Below are positions 14,262-21,151 of a DNA stretch of 23,430 nt, piece after piece. This DNA comes from Chloroflexota bacterium (lineage in GTDB: Bacteria > Chloroflexota > UBA6077). The position numbers and the translations under genes are program-made. The first letter of the stretch is position 1, and every line of letters begins with the position of its first letter. The stretch covers positions 1 through 23,430 of the forward strand of contig JAJYKO010000004.1 in assembly GCA_021788565.1 (NCBI GenBank). The letters are read 5' to 3'. The notes below the pieces were generated by a model. That model was not told where the DNA came from. It saw nothing but the letters and a program-made list of their open reading frames with translations, and searched no databases.

Positions 14262-14290
14262 TTTACAGCCCGGTCGCCAACCTGTAGTAT
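14262..14290 (+). promoter_or_regulatory. Promoter of the bacterioferritin-like pair
   Basis: TTTACA (14262-14267), a 17-base spacer and TAGTAT (14285-14290) give a plausible housekeeping promoter, with a leader of about 40 bases to the first start codon. No clear Fur- or PerR-type operator is seen. Confidence 0.55.
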
Positions 14291-14334
14291 CAAGCTGCTG
14301 TCCCCCCGACGAGTCACGAAAGGAGACAAGCAGA

Positions 14335-14748
14335 GTGGCCGACCAAAGGTTGCTGAATATCCTGAACCAGTCAATTGCCCGCGAGCTGCAGGTGTCCATC
14401 CAGTATATGTGGCACCACGTCATGGCAGTTGGCCTTGAAAGCCCTGCCGTCAAGGACATCTTCAAGGACGTCTCCATTCAGGAGATGAAGCACGCCGAGA
14501 CTTTCGCCGAGAGGCTGGATCTGCTCGGCGGCGTGCCCACCACCCAGCCAAGCCCCATTCTGACAGGCGGCGACATGAAGAAGATGATCCAGGACGACAT
14601 CAAGGCCGAACAAGAGGCGGTAGACATGTACCGCGAGGGAATTCGGATCGCCATAGAGGTCAACGATCCGGTCACGAGGCTGATGTACGAGGAGATCCTG
14701 GAGGCCGAAGAGGACCACCTGAAGACTTTCAGTGATTTGCTGAAGTAG
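14335..14748 (+). CDS. Bacterioferritin-like diiron protein, first copy
   Basis: This 137-residue four-helix protein carries a full ferroxidase-type ligand set: E17, E50, H53 (EMKH), E92, E125 and H128 (EEDH). Met51 in EMKHAE aligns with the Met that holds haem between subunits in bacterioferritins, so haem binding is possible. It is about 20 residues shorter than Escherichia coli Bfr, lacking the short fifth helix. It starts at GTG with AAGGAGA 8 bases upstream. It is followed after 12 bases by a paralogue with about 66 percent identical residues (about 90 of 137, hand count). The likely role is iron oxidation and storage, perhaps as a mixed shell; a Dps-like role is an alternative. Confidence 0.85.
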   Translation: MADQRLLNILNQSIARELQVSIQYMWHHVMAVGLESPAVKDIFKDVSIQEMKHAETFAERLDLLGGVPTTQPSPILTGGDMKKMIQDDIKAEQEAVDMYREGIRIAIEVNDPVTRLMYEEILEAEEDHLKTFSDLLK

Positions 14749-14760
14749 GAGGATCCGAAG

Positions 14761-15177
14761 ATGGCCGACCAGAGATTGCTGGACATCTTGAACAAATCCA
14801 TCGCTAGCGAGCTGCAGGCGCTCATCCAGTACATGTGGCAGCACGTGATGGCCGTGGGGATCGCGAGCCCGGCTGTCAGGGATATGTTCGAGGAGATCGC
14901 CATCGACGAGATGAAGCACGCCGAGGCTTTCGCCGAGAGGCTCGACCTGCTGGGCGGAGCTCCTACCACTACCCCGGACCCGATAGCGGTGGGAGAGACA
15001 CTGGTTCAGATGATCGAGAACGACATTAAGAGCGAGGATGGGGCAATCACCCTGTACCGCGAGGGAATCCGGCTCGCGACCGAGGTTAACGACCCCGTCA
15101 CCCGACTGCTGTTCGAGAAAACCCTGGCAGACGAAGAGGAGCACCAGAAGGCGTTCCGCGACCTTCTCGCGAAATAA
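14761..15177 (+). CDS. Bacterioferritin-like diiron protein, second copy
   Basis: The tandem paralogue of the preceding gene has 138 residues. The same ligands are present at E17, E50, H53, E92, E125 and H128, with the haem-site Met51. Its ribosome binding site AGGAGG overlaps the stop codon of the first copy, 8 bases before the ATG, so both come from one transcript. Differences cluster at residues 43-49, 71-85 and 91-98, while the EMKHAE...FAERLDLLGG core is nearly invariant. Two-subunit bacterioferritins are known in other bacteria; whether these two co-assemble is inference. Confidence 0.85.
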   Translation: MADQRLLDILNKSIASELQALIQYMWQHVMAVGIASPAVRDMFEEIAIDEMKHAEAFAERLDLLGGAPTTTPDPIAVGETLVQMIENDIKSEDGAITLYREGIRLATEVNDPVTRLLFEKTLADEEEHQKAFRDLLAK

Positions 15178-15196
15178 GAAGTAGTAAGTGACAGTC

Positions 15197-15234
15197 CGGT
15201 GGTGCGGCCGCCTTGTGGGTGGGCGGCTACACCG
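15197..15234 (+). terminator. Hairpin after the bacterioferritin-like pair
   Basis: CGGTG (15197-15201) pairs with CACCG (15230-15234), and GCCGCC (15207-15212) pairs with GGCGGC (15222-15227), giving a two-part stem. No T-tract follows. It may end the transcript weakly or be a palindromic repeat. Confidence 0.4.
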
Positions 15235-15328
15235 TCGGGCCGTCGCGGCAAAGCTGGAAGTGCTAAACTTAGAAAGAAGGTTGTCCGTCGGGAAGGGGAA
15301 AGTTTCTTCCTGACACGAAAGGGGGCTT

Positions 15329-15550
15329 ATGCCGAAAGATCAAGCGATTGAAGTCGAAGGGGTCGTAGTGGAAGCTCTGCCGAACGCCACTTTCCGTGTA
15401 CAGATGGATAGTGGGCACGAGGTTCTCGCTCATGCTTCCGGAAAAATGCGAAAGTTTTTCATCCGGATACTGCCGGGCGACAAAGTCAAGATGGAGCTTT
15501 CACCCTACGACCTGACCCGCGGGCGTATCGTCTACCGTTACAGCAAGTAG
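15329..15550 (+). CDS. infA: Translation initiation factor IF-1
   Basis: This 73-residue OB-fold protein binds the ribosomal A site during initiation. The family signature is clear: [20 protein letters not shown], then [20 protein letters not shown] and [22 protein letters not shown] occurs where HY or NY is common (KMRKFFIRI). AAAGGGGG precedes the ATG. It stands alone rather than beside ribosomal protein genes, so it may be a second copy, or the species may have moved infA. Its stop codon touches a large palindrome. Confidence 0.96.
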   Translation: MPKDQAIEVEGVVVEALPNATFRVQMDSGHEVLAHASGKMRKFFIRILPGDKVKMELSPYDLTRGRIVYRYSK

Positions 15551-15610
15551 CGATTAGCTAATAGCAATTAGCAGGTGTACCTAATCTCTAATCGCTATTA
15601 GCTAATCGCT
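15549..15610. repeat. Near-perfect palindrome between convergent infA and the Fe-S gene
   Basis: Arms at 15549-15571 and 15588-15610 match at 22 of 23 positions, around a 16-base loop. The arms are built from repeated ATTAGC/GCTAAT words. The left arm begins within the infA stop codon. The right arm encodes the last residues and the stop of the convergent Fe-S protein. It probably serves as a bidirectional terminator and looks like an inserted repeat. Confidence 0.8.
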
Positions 15611-16643
15611 TTGCAAGCCGTTGACGCTCCCACTCGGCGAACGTTTCCGGGGGATGGATGGCCTCCCAATCCGGACGTTTCCGCAGCGAAGCCGCATCCG
15701 CCGTGCAGCCGCTTACGCAGAGACCGCAGCCGATGCATCGGCTCTGGTCAACCGCCGCGATCCCGTCCACGACTGCGACGGCGTGCACCTGACAGCGCTC
15801 CGCACAGATCCCGCATCCCGTGCACAACTCCCCATCTACCTCCGCCAGGTAGCTGGCCTTGGCGACGGAATTCTCGATCCCCCATTCGTTGACACCTCGC
15901 AAAACCGCGCAGCAGCAGCCGCAGCAGTTGCAGACGTAGTACACGCCGTCCACCACGTTGCTGACCGTGTGAACGAGGCCCAACTTCTCGGACTCGTCGA
16001 GCAGCGCCAGCGCCTCGTCCCTGGAGATGTCGCCGGGCCTGGGCGGCCGGTTCGAGAAGGTGAGGCAGGTGTGAAGCGGGAAGTCGCACTTACGCCCCAC
16101 GTGCTCCTGCTGAGTGCGGCAGATGCAGTCACGCACGAAGAAAGTCCTGGCCTGGTCGAGGATCTGGGCTACGTCCTCATACGGCAGGACCCACTCGACG
16201 GGCACGGTCCCGCGGGCTGGAACCACCCTGTGCAGGGCAGGTTCCGGTCGCATTATGCCGTCGGCCCCACCTTCCTTCATGTAGTCCTCGACCAGGTGGG
16301 CCAGCTCGTGGTCCATGATCTCCAGTGATGCCTCGTAGATCCCCACCACGAAGGGGGCAAGCCGGAAACGCCACGATCTGGTCTGCTGGTCCATCTCCAG
16401 CCACACCATGCCACGCTTCGCCAGCGCCTTCAGTCGCGCGGCCACCTCCTCCGCGGGCAGCCCGATGCGAGCAGCCACGTCGCCTGGCGATTCCATTCGG
16501 CCGGTCAGGTGCGAGGCGAGGTGAGCCTCCTCGGGAGAGAAGATCTTCTGGAGGATCCGGATCTCCTTACGGCCCGACGTGCGGGCGAAGCCGTTGGGCA
16601 GCGTGTCCAACGCCGTAGCGAGTCGCTCGTAACTGTCGTCCAT
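15588..16643 (-). CDS. Winged-helix and 4Fe-4S dicluster protein downstream of lexA
   Basis: The 351-residue protein has three parts. Residues about 25-95 look like a winged-helix fold (SPGDVAARIGLPAEEVAARL, then LKALAKRGMVWLE). A middle Cys-rich domain has C173, C175, C186 and C193, plus the run CNCCGCCC at 238-245. The C-terminal ferredoxin domain has two complete cluster motifs: C274/C277/C280/C284 and C303/C306/C309/C313. Similar proteins occur in many anaerobes, with unknown partners. It starts 18 bases after lexA, so it should share the SOS-regulated transcript. Its last residues (RLANSD) come from a palindromic repeat. Redox sensing or electron transfer is likely; the exact role is not known to me. 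Confidence 0.8.
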   Translation of the reverse strand: MDDSYERLATALDTLPNGFARTSGRKEIRILQKIFSPEEAHLASHLTGRMESPGDVAARIGLPAEEVAARLKALAKRGMVWLEMDQQTRSWRFRLAPFVVGIYEASLEIMDHELAHLVEDYMKEGGADGIMRPEPALHRVVPARGTVPVEWVLPYEDVAQILDQARTFFVRDCICRTQQEHVGRKCDFPLHTCLTFSNRPPRPGDISRDEALALLDESEKLGLVHTVSNVVDGVYYVCNCCGCCCAVLRGVNEWGIENSVAKASYLAEVDGELCTGCGICAERCQVHAVAVVDGIAAVDQSRCIGCGLCVSGCTADAASLRKRPDWEAIHPPETFAEWERQRLAKRLANSD

Positions 16644-16661
16644 GGATCACCCCCTCAGCCC

Positions 16662-17291
16662 TTACAGCTGTCTGATGACGGAGATGACGCGCCCCTGGAT
16701 GCGCAGATCGTCCGGATTCACGTAGATCGGCTCCATGGCGGAATTTGCGGGTTGGAGGCGGATGCGGCCCGACTCGCGGTAGAGCCGTTTCAAGGTTGCT
16801 GCCCCCTCGGAAGTGGGACCGTCGGTGATCAACGCCACTACAATGTCTCCGTCGTCCGCGCTCTCCTGGGGGCGGATCACCACGATGTCCCCGTCGTCGA
16901 TGAGATCCTCAATCATCGACTTCCCCTTGACCTTCAGCGCGTAGCACCCCTCGTCGCGTACATACTCCGAGACCTCGAGTTCCTCCGGGTGGCCTTGCAA
17001 CGCCTCTATCGGCTCGCCTGCCGCGATCCTGCCGACGATCTGAATTCGAGGCACGCGCCGAGTTCTTCGACTGGCAGCCGATCCCGCCAGACCCAACCCT
17101 CGAGATACCTCGCGATCGCGATGGAGATACCCTTCGCGCTCCAGGACCCGAAGGTTGTAGTCGACGACCGAAGTTGACGAGATGTCCGCCGCCTGACCGA
17201 TCTCGCGTATGGTCGGCGGGTATTCGTGTTGCTGCTGAAACTGGTCGATGAAGTCCAGGATGCGTCGCTGCCGTTCGGACAGAGAATGCAT
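16662..17291 (-). CDS. lexA: LexA repressor, SOS response regulator
   Basis: This 209-residue repressor cleaves itself when RecA filaments signal DNA damage. The N-terminal winged helix (1-68, SERQRRILDFIDQF and PPTIREIGQAADISSTSVVD) binds the SOS box. The cleavage site is A91-G92 in GRIAAGEPIEA, and the Ser-Lys pair is S125 (GKSMIEDLI) and K168 (ATLKRLY). All autoproteolysis residues are intact. GGAGG lies 6 bases before the ATG. A near-consensus promoter with an overlapping LexA box lies just upstream, so it is autoregulated. An Fe-S protein gene follows after 18 bases. Confidence 0.96.
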   Translation of the reverse strand: MHSLSERQRRILDFIDQFQQQHEYPPTIREIGQAADISSTSVVDYNLRVLEREGYLHRDREVSRGLGLAGSAASRRTRRVPRIQIVGRIAAGEPIEALQGHPEELEVSEYVRDEGCYALKVKGKSMIEDLIDDGDIVVIRPQESADDGDIVVALITDGPTSEGAATLKRLYRESGRIRLQPANSAMEPIYVNPDDLRIQGRVISVIRQL

Positions 17292-17318
17292 TGTCTCCCT
17301 CCCCGCAAACAGAAAGAG

Positions 17319-17370
17319 CCGTAGAACTTTCGTTCTACGGCATTCTATCGCCCGCCTGAGCGGCTGTCAA
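17319..17370 (-). promoter_or_regulatory. lexA promoter with SOS box
   Basis: On the minus strand TTGACA (17365-17370), 17 bases and TAGAAT (17342-17347) form an almost perfect promoter. The palindrome CCGTAGAAC-TTTC-GTTCTACGG (17319-17340) contains GAAC-N4-GTTC, the core of the Gram-positive/actinobacterial type LexA box. It covers the expected start site about 45 bases before the lexA ATG. This is direct evidence for LexA autorepression. Confidence 0.88.
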
Positions 17371-17407
17371 GCAAACGTCAAGCTAGGGGCTGGCACAACG
17401 CGAGCCG

Positions 17408-17422
17408 GCGGGCTCGGCCCGC
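17408..17422 (-). terminator. Short GC hairpin after rpsT
   Basis: GCGGGC (17408-17413) and GCCCGC (17417-17422) form a tight 6-bp stem 22 bases after the rpsT stop. No T-run follows on the minus strand, so this is only a candidate terminator. Confidence 0.35.
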
Positions 17423-17444
17423 AAGAAAGCGTCCAGGGTTGTCC

Positions 17445-17720
17445 CTACGCCTGCGGAGCCTGAGCCTCGGCGAGCCTCTTCATCAGACGCGACTTGCGCC
17501 TCGCGGCAGCGTTCTTGTGTATGGCGCCCTTGTTAGCGGCCTTATCCAGGGCGCTGGCGGCAGCTCGGACGTCCGCCTGGGCTTCAGTGAAATCCCCCGC
17601 GCCGATGTCCGTCCGCGCCTTCTTGATCAAAGTCTTCAGCTCGGTGCGCAGCGGCTTGTTTCGAGCCGCTCTCCTGGCAGCCACCCGGATCATCTTGATG
17701 GCGGTCTTGGTGTTGGCCAA
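17445..17720 (-). CDS. rpsT: Small ribosomal subunit protein bS20
   Basis: This primary 16S rRNA-binding protein has 91 residues, as expected. The start is the TTG at 17720, because the translated product then begins with the canonical ANTKTAIKMIRVAARR and AGGTGA lies just upstream; the longer ATG frame has no S20 similarity. The basic helices and GAIHKNAAARRKSRLMKRL near the C-terminus are diagnostic. It is a single-gene unit separated from lexA by the SOS promoter. Confidence 0.95.
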   Translation of the reverse strand: MANTKTAIKMIRVAARRAARNKPLRTELKTLIKKARTDIGAGDFTEAQADVRAAASALDKAANKGAIHKNAAARRKSRLMKRLAEAQAPQA

Positions 17721-17869
17721 CCTGTCACCTCTTCCATGGGATGCAAGCTTCACAAAAACCGGCCCAGCGCCCCGAGCAGAGGACAAACCACCCCCTGCCG
17801 GCCTGGACCAGCAACTTCCTGCCCAGATACTACAGTAATCCCGCCCCTTTGTCCAGCATGGGTGCCAGT

Positions 17870-18025
17870 TGTCGGGGGTCGGGGGACGGGGATCAGGACA
17901 CGGAAACAGGATGGGCAGGATGAACAGGATGTGTATAGGACGGTCTCACCCACAACTCATTCTCGTCCTGTATATCCTGTCTGTCTTGCTGGTTACTCCC
18001 GACCCCCGTCCCCTGATCCTTGACC
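17870..18025. repeat. Imperfect palindromic spacer with CAGGATG direct repeats
   Basis: The plus strand has three spaced CAGGATG words (about 17908-17932). These are answered by TCCTGT words at 17967-17982, and outer G-rich and C-rich blocks (GGGGACGGGGATCAGG and CCCGTCCCCTGATCC) pair as a large imperfect hairpin. It fills the gap between the rpsT and GlcG-like genes, which has no gene. The arrangement is that of a dispersed intergenic repeat. Confidence 0.55.
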
Positions 18026-18026
18026 C

Positions 18027-18428
18027 CTACAACACGGTGAGGCCGGTCCGCACCACCTCTTCGTCCTCGGTGGAGGTTCCGCCGCTGACGCCGGCTGCCC
18101 CCACCACCTGGCCGCCGATCACGATGGGCAGCGCACCCTGCCTGATCACCGCCCGGCCGCCGCTCATCGTGGACACGCTGGCGTAGAAGTAGGGCGCGGA
18201 CTGCGCACGCTGTTCGATCTCGCCGCTGCTGATCTTCCACGCGGAGGAGGTGTACGCCTTTCCCATAGCGATATTGGGCGACATGAAGGGCGCCCCATCC
18301 ATCCGTGCCACGTACACCAGGTTGCCGGAGTCGTCCACCACGGAGAAGCTGACCTTGATGCCCATCTCCTCTGCCCGGGCGAGTCCCCTCTTCGCGATCT
18401 TTTCGGCCGTCGCCAGATCCAGAGCCAT
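18027..18428 (-). CDS. GlcG/HbpS family haem-binding-like protein
   Basis: This 133-residue protein has the DUF336 profile fold: MALDLATAEKIAKRGLARAE, then VVDDSGNLVYVARMDGAP, AMGKAYTSSAWKIS and GGQVVGAAGVSGGTSTEDEE. Family members include extracellular haem-binding HbpS and glycolate-operon GlcG; many are of unknown role. No signal peptide is seen with the chosen ATG (18428), so it is probably cytoplasmic. The longer upstream frame runs through a palindromic repeat and is rejected. It is flanked by repeats on both sides and is probably monocistronic. Confidence 0.85.
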   Translation of the reverse strand: MALDLATAEKIAKRGLARAEEMGIKVSFSVVDDSGNLVYVARMDGAPFMSPNIAMGKAYTSSAWKISSGEIEQRAQSAPYFYASVSTMSGGRAVIRQGALPIVIGGQVVGAAGVSGGTSTEDEEVVRTGLTVL

Positions 18429-18493
18429 TCCTATCACCCCCACAATCGAAGACTTGGAGCGGACTCGACGCGAGCGAACCGCTACAACGGCAG

Positions 18494-18592
18494 CTGTCAT
18501 TCTGAGGCGCGCAGCGCCGAAGAATCTCTCCGGCCCTACGCAGGAACGGGGGAGATCCTTCGCCTCCGCTACGCTCCAGCTCAAAATGACAG
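18494..18592. repeat. 99-base palindromic MITE-like element
   Basis: Terminal inverted repeats CTGTCATTCTGAG (18494-18506) and CTCAAAATGACAG (18580-18592) match at 12 of 13 positions. Internal blocks GAAGAATCTCTCC and GGGGGAGATCCTTC also pair. This TGTCATTCTGAG...GAAGAATCTC pattern is familiar from dispersed palindromes in many environmental bacteria; that recognition is from memory. It has no coding capacity and probably depended on a transposase elsewhere. Confidence 0.75.
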
Positions 18593-18651
18593 GCTCCCAC
18601 ATGTCACCGTGGTACTTGCTGCCCGCGACGCCCGCCCCGCGCGTCTGTCGC

Positions 18652-19056
18652 TTACGGCTGGACCAACTGGAACCAGAGGCCGTTGGTGCTCTTCGGATCC
18701 ACGCTCCCCACCGTCCATCCCACGCCGCTCACTTTGGACCTATCGTCGATCAACTCCACGCCAGCAGCCGCAAGATCCTTCAGCCTGTCGTCGATCCCGT
18801 CCACTGCGTAGCCGATGTGGTGGATCCCATCGCCGCCATGCTTCCGCAGGAACTCCGCCCAGATGGTGTTCTCGTGGAGCGGCCGGATCACCTCCAGCGT
18901 GCCCCCGTCCGGCAGCTCGAAGAGCGCCACCTCCTGTCCGGATTGCGGCACGTCCAGACGGCGATTTGGCTTCATCCCGAATACACGGTCCAGCATCTCC
19001 ACCATCTTGTCCATGTCGGCGACCACGTACGCGATGTGATGTACACCCCTCAACAT
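18652..19056 (-). CDS. Glyoxalase-fold (VOC) protein, methylmalonyl-CoA epimerase-like
   Basis: This 134-residue protein has two beta-alpha-beta-beta-beta modules. The first starts with [20 protein letters not shown] and the second with [19 protein letters not shown], a pattern close to methylmalonyl-CoA epimerase. Putative metal ligands are H7, E55, H80 and Q130; the fourth position is usually Glu in epimerases. The ATG at 19056 has AGGAGGT 7 bases upstream. No methylmalonyl-CoA mutase or carboxylase gene is nearby, so the substrate is uncertain; another VOC lyase or dioxygenase-like role is possible. It is divergent from lepA. Confidence 0.8.
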   Translation of the reverse strand: MLRGVHHIAYVVADMDKMVEMLDRVFGMKPNRRLDVPQSGQEVALFELPDGGTLEVIRPLHENTIWAEFLRKHGGDGIHHIGYAVDGIDDRLKDLAAAGVELIDDRSKVSGVGWTVGSVDPKSTNGLWFQLVQP

Positions 19057-19122
19057 TGGCAGCACCTCCTCGATTAGCAACCCTAGTATATCAACAACAG
19101 CTTGCCCGCACGACGGCCGCCC

Positions 19123-19152
19123 TTGCGGATATCTCGACGCACAGGTTAAAGT
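19123..19152 (+). promoter_or_regulatory. Possible lepA promoter
   Basis: TTGCGG (19123-19128), an 18-base spacer and TAAAGT (19147-19152) lie about 50 bases before the lepA start. The match is moderate only. Confidence 0.35.
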
Positions 19153-19201
19153 ATCTAGCGAATCCCCCCGTCTCTTTCCGAAGGGTGAGGTACGCACGTC
19201 G

Positions 19202-21004
19202 TTGGCTAACCAGGACAGGATCAGGAACTTCTGCATAATAGCCCATATAGACCACGGCAAGTCCACGCTCGCCGATCGGCTGCTGGAGCGCACGGGAACG
19301 ATAGACCCGCGCCAGATGACCTCTCAGGTGCTGGACTCCATGGACCTGGAGCGCGAGAAGGGCATAACCATCAAGGCGCAGGCCGTCAGGATGAGCTACA
19401 CCGATTCCCACGGCGCCCAGTACGAGCTCAACTTGATCGACACCCCGGGTCATGTGGACTTCACCTACGAGGTGTCCCGTAGCCTCGCCGCCTGCGAGGG
19501 GGCGCTGCTGGTGGTCGACGCCACGCAGGGCGTCGAGGCACAGACCCTGGCCAACGTCTATCTGGCCCTCGAGCACGACCTGACCATCATCCCGGTGGTC
19601 AACAAGATCGACCTTCCCAGCGCCTACCCGGAGAAGGTGGCGAAACAGATCGAAGAAGAGGTGGGGCTGCCGGCCGCCGAGGTGATCTTCGCCTCCGCCA
19701 AAGAGGGCACGGGCGTGCCGGAGATCCTCGAAGCGGTCGTCCACCGGATTCCGCCTCCCAGGGGGAGCCACCGCCGGCCGCTGCGGGCGCTGATCTTCGA
19801 CTCCCACTACGACCCCTACAAGGGCGTCATTTGCTACGTCCGTGTGGTGGACGGCTTCATCGCGGCGGGCGACCGGCTGAAGATGATGGCCGCCGACCGG
19901 ACCCTGGAATGCCTGGAGGTGGGCATCTTTCGCCCATCCCTCTCCGCCGTCGAGCGGCTGGAAACGGGCGAGGTGGGCTACGTGGCCACGGGCCTCAAGG
20001 ACGTGCGGGAGATCGAGATGGGGGATACCCTCACCCGCGTGGACGACCCTGCCGATGAGCCACTCCCCGGATACCGGCCGATCAAGCCGATGGTGTTTGC
20101 TGGCCTCTACCCGGTGGTGGGAGAGGACTACGGCGCCTTGCACGATGCCCTGGACAAACTTCGGCTGAACGACGCGTCGCTCGTGTACGAGCCGGAGAGC
20201 TCCGTGGCTCTCGGCTTCGGCTTTCGTTGCGGCTTTCTGGGGATGCTCCACATGGAGATTATCCAGGAGCGGTTGGAGAGGGAGTACGGCGTAGACCTGC
20301 TGGTGACATCTCCCAGTGTGGAGTACCGGGTGTTCACCACGGACAGCCGCGAGCTCACCGTGGACAGTCCCTCCAAGCTGCCCGATGCGGGCGAGATAGC
20401 CTGGATGGAGGAGCCCTGGGTCCGCATCACCATCATCATGCCCACCCGCTACATCGGCACGGTGATGGAGATGATGCAGCACCGGCGCTCGGAGTTCGTG
20501 AAGATGGACTACCTGGACGAGCAGCGGGTGCTGATCAACTACGACCTCCCGCTATCCGAGCTGCTGGTGGAGTTCTACGACGAGCTGAAGTCGCGCACCC
20601 AGGGCTACGCCTCCCTGGATTACTCCTACGAGGGATACCGGGAATCCAAGCTGGTCAAGCTTGACGTGCTGGTGAACGGCGTTCCTGTGGACGCCCTCTC
20701 CTTAATTACTCACGCGGACAACGCCTACGCGCGGGGTCGGGAGCTGGTGTTCAAGCTCCGGAAGCTGATCCCCCGCCAGCTGTTCGAGGTGCCGATTCAG
20801 GCGGCAATCGGGGGCAAGGTGATCGCCCGCGAGACCATCAGCGCCATGCGGAAGAACGTGCTGGCCAAGTGCTACGGCGGTGACATCACCCGCAAGCGGA
20901 AGCTGCTGGAGAAGCAGGCCGAGGGCAAGAAGCGGATGAAGCGGGTGGGCAACGTGGAGATCCCGCAAGAAGCCTTCATGGCCGTCCTGAAGCTGGGCAG
21001 CTGA
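19202..21004 (+). CDS. lepA: Elongation factor 4 (LepA), ribosome back-translocase GTPase
   Basis: This 600-residue translational GTPase has the canonical domains. The G domain (1-185) carries G1 AHIDHGKST (14-22), G3 DTPGHVDF and G4 NKID. Beta-barrel and EF-G-like domains follow, and the LepA-specific C-terminal domain ends with [20 protein letters not shown]. It starts at TTG (19202) with GAGG about 11 bases upstream; the product begins with the normal (M)[20 protein letters not shown]4 acts on stalled ribosomes under stress and in ribosome assembly. It is transcribed away from the VOC gene and is followed by a restriction gene with its own promoter. Confidence 0.97.
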   Translation: MANQDRIRNFCIIAHIDHGKSTLADRLLERTGTIDPRQMTSQVLDSMDLEREKGITIKAQAVRMSYTDSHGAQYELNLIDTPGHVDFTYEVSRSLAACEGALLVVDATQGVEAQTLANVYLALEHDLTIIPVVNKIDLPSAYPEKVAKQIEEEVGLPAAEVIFASAKEGTGVPEILEAVVHRIPPPRGSHRRPLRALIFDSHYDPYKGVICYVRVVDGFIAAGDRLKMMAADRTLECLEVGIFRPSLSAVERLETGEVGYVATGLKDVREIEMGDTLTRVDDPADEPLPGYRPIKPMVFAGLYPVVGEDYGALHDALDKLRLNDASLVYEPESSVALGFGFRCGFLGMLHMEIIQERLEREYGVDLLVTSPSVEYRVFTTDSRELTVDSPSKLPDAGEIAWMEEPWVRITIIMPTRYIGTVMEMMQHRRSEFVKMDYLDEQRVLINYDLPLSELLVEFYDELKSRTQGYASLDYSYEGYRESKLVKLDVLVNGVPVDALSLITHADNAYARGRELVFKLRKLIPRQLFEVPIQAAIGGKVIARETISAMRKNVLAKCYGGDITRKRKLLEKQAEGKKRMKRVGNVEIPQEAFMAVLKLGS

Positions 21005-21037
21005 AAGAACCGCCTCGCAGTCATCAGCCCTAGCAGG

Positions 21038-21097
21038 ATGCCGTATGCCATCCGAAGCAAGAGGGAAGTTGACCGCCGGGCGGTCACGGCATACCAT
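21038..21097 (+). promoter_or_regulatory. Promoter with overlapping palindromes upstream of hsdR
   Basis: TTGACC (21069-21074), a 17-base spacer and TACCAT (21092-21097) resemble a housekeeping promoter. A 15-base palindrome, GACCGCC-G-GGCGGTC (21071-21085), covers the -35 and spacer. A second inverted pair, ATGCCGT/ACGGCAT (21038-21044/21086-21092), flanks it. Together these look like an operator for controlled expression of the restriction gene. No controller gene is in the window. Confidence 0.5.
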
Positions 21098-21151
21098 TGC
21101 CCCGTTCCGCATCCGTCCCATCCGCGAAGTTCGCCCGCAGGAGAGCCGCCC

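Noticed and set aside
17445..17786. Longer S20 frame starting at 17786
   Set aside because: The extra 22 residues do not resemble S20, and the TTG at 17720 gives the canonical start with a ribosome binding site.
19091..20482. 463-codon minus-strand frame within lepA
   Set aside because: A His-rich shadow of lepA with no family match.
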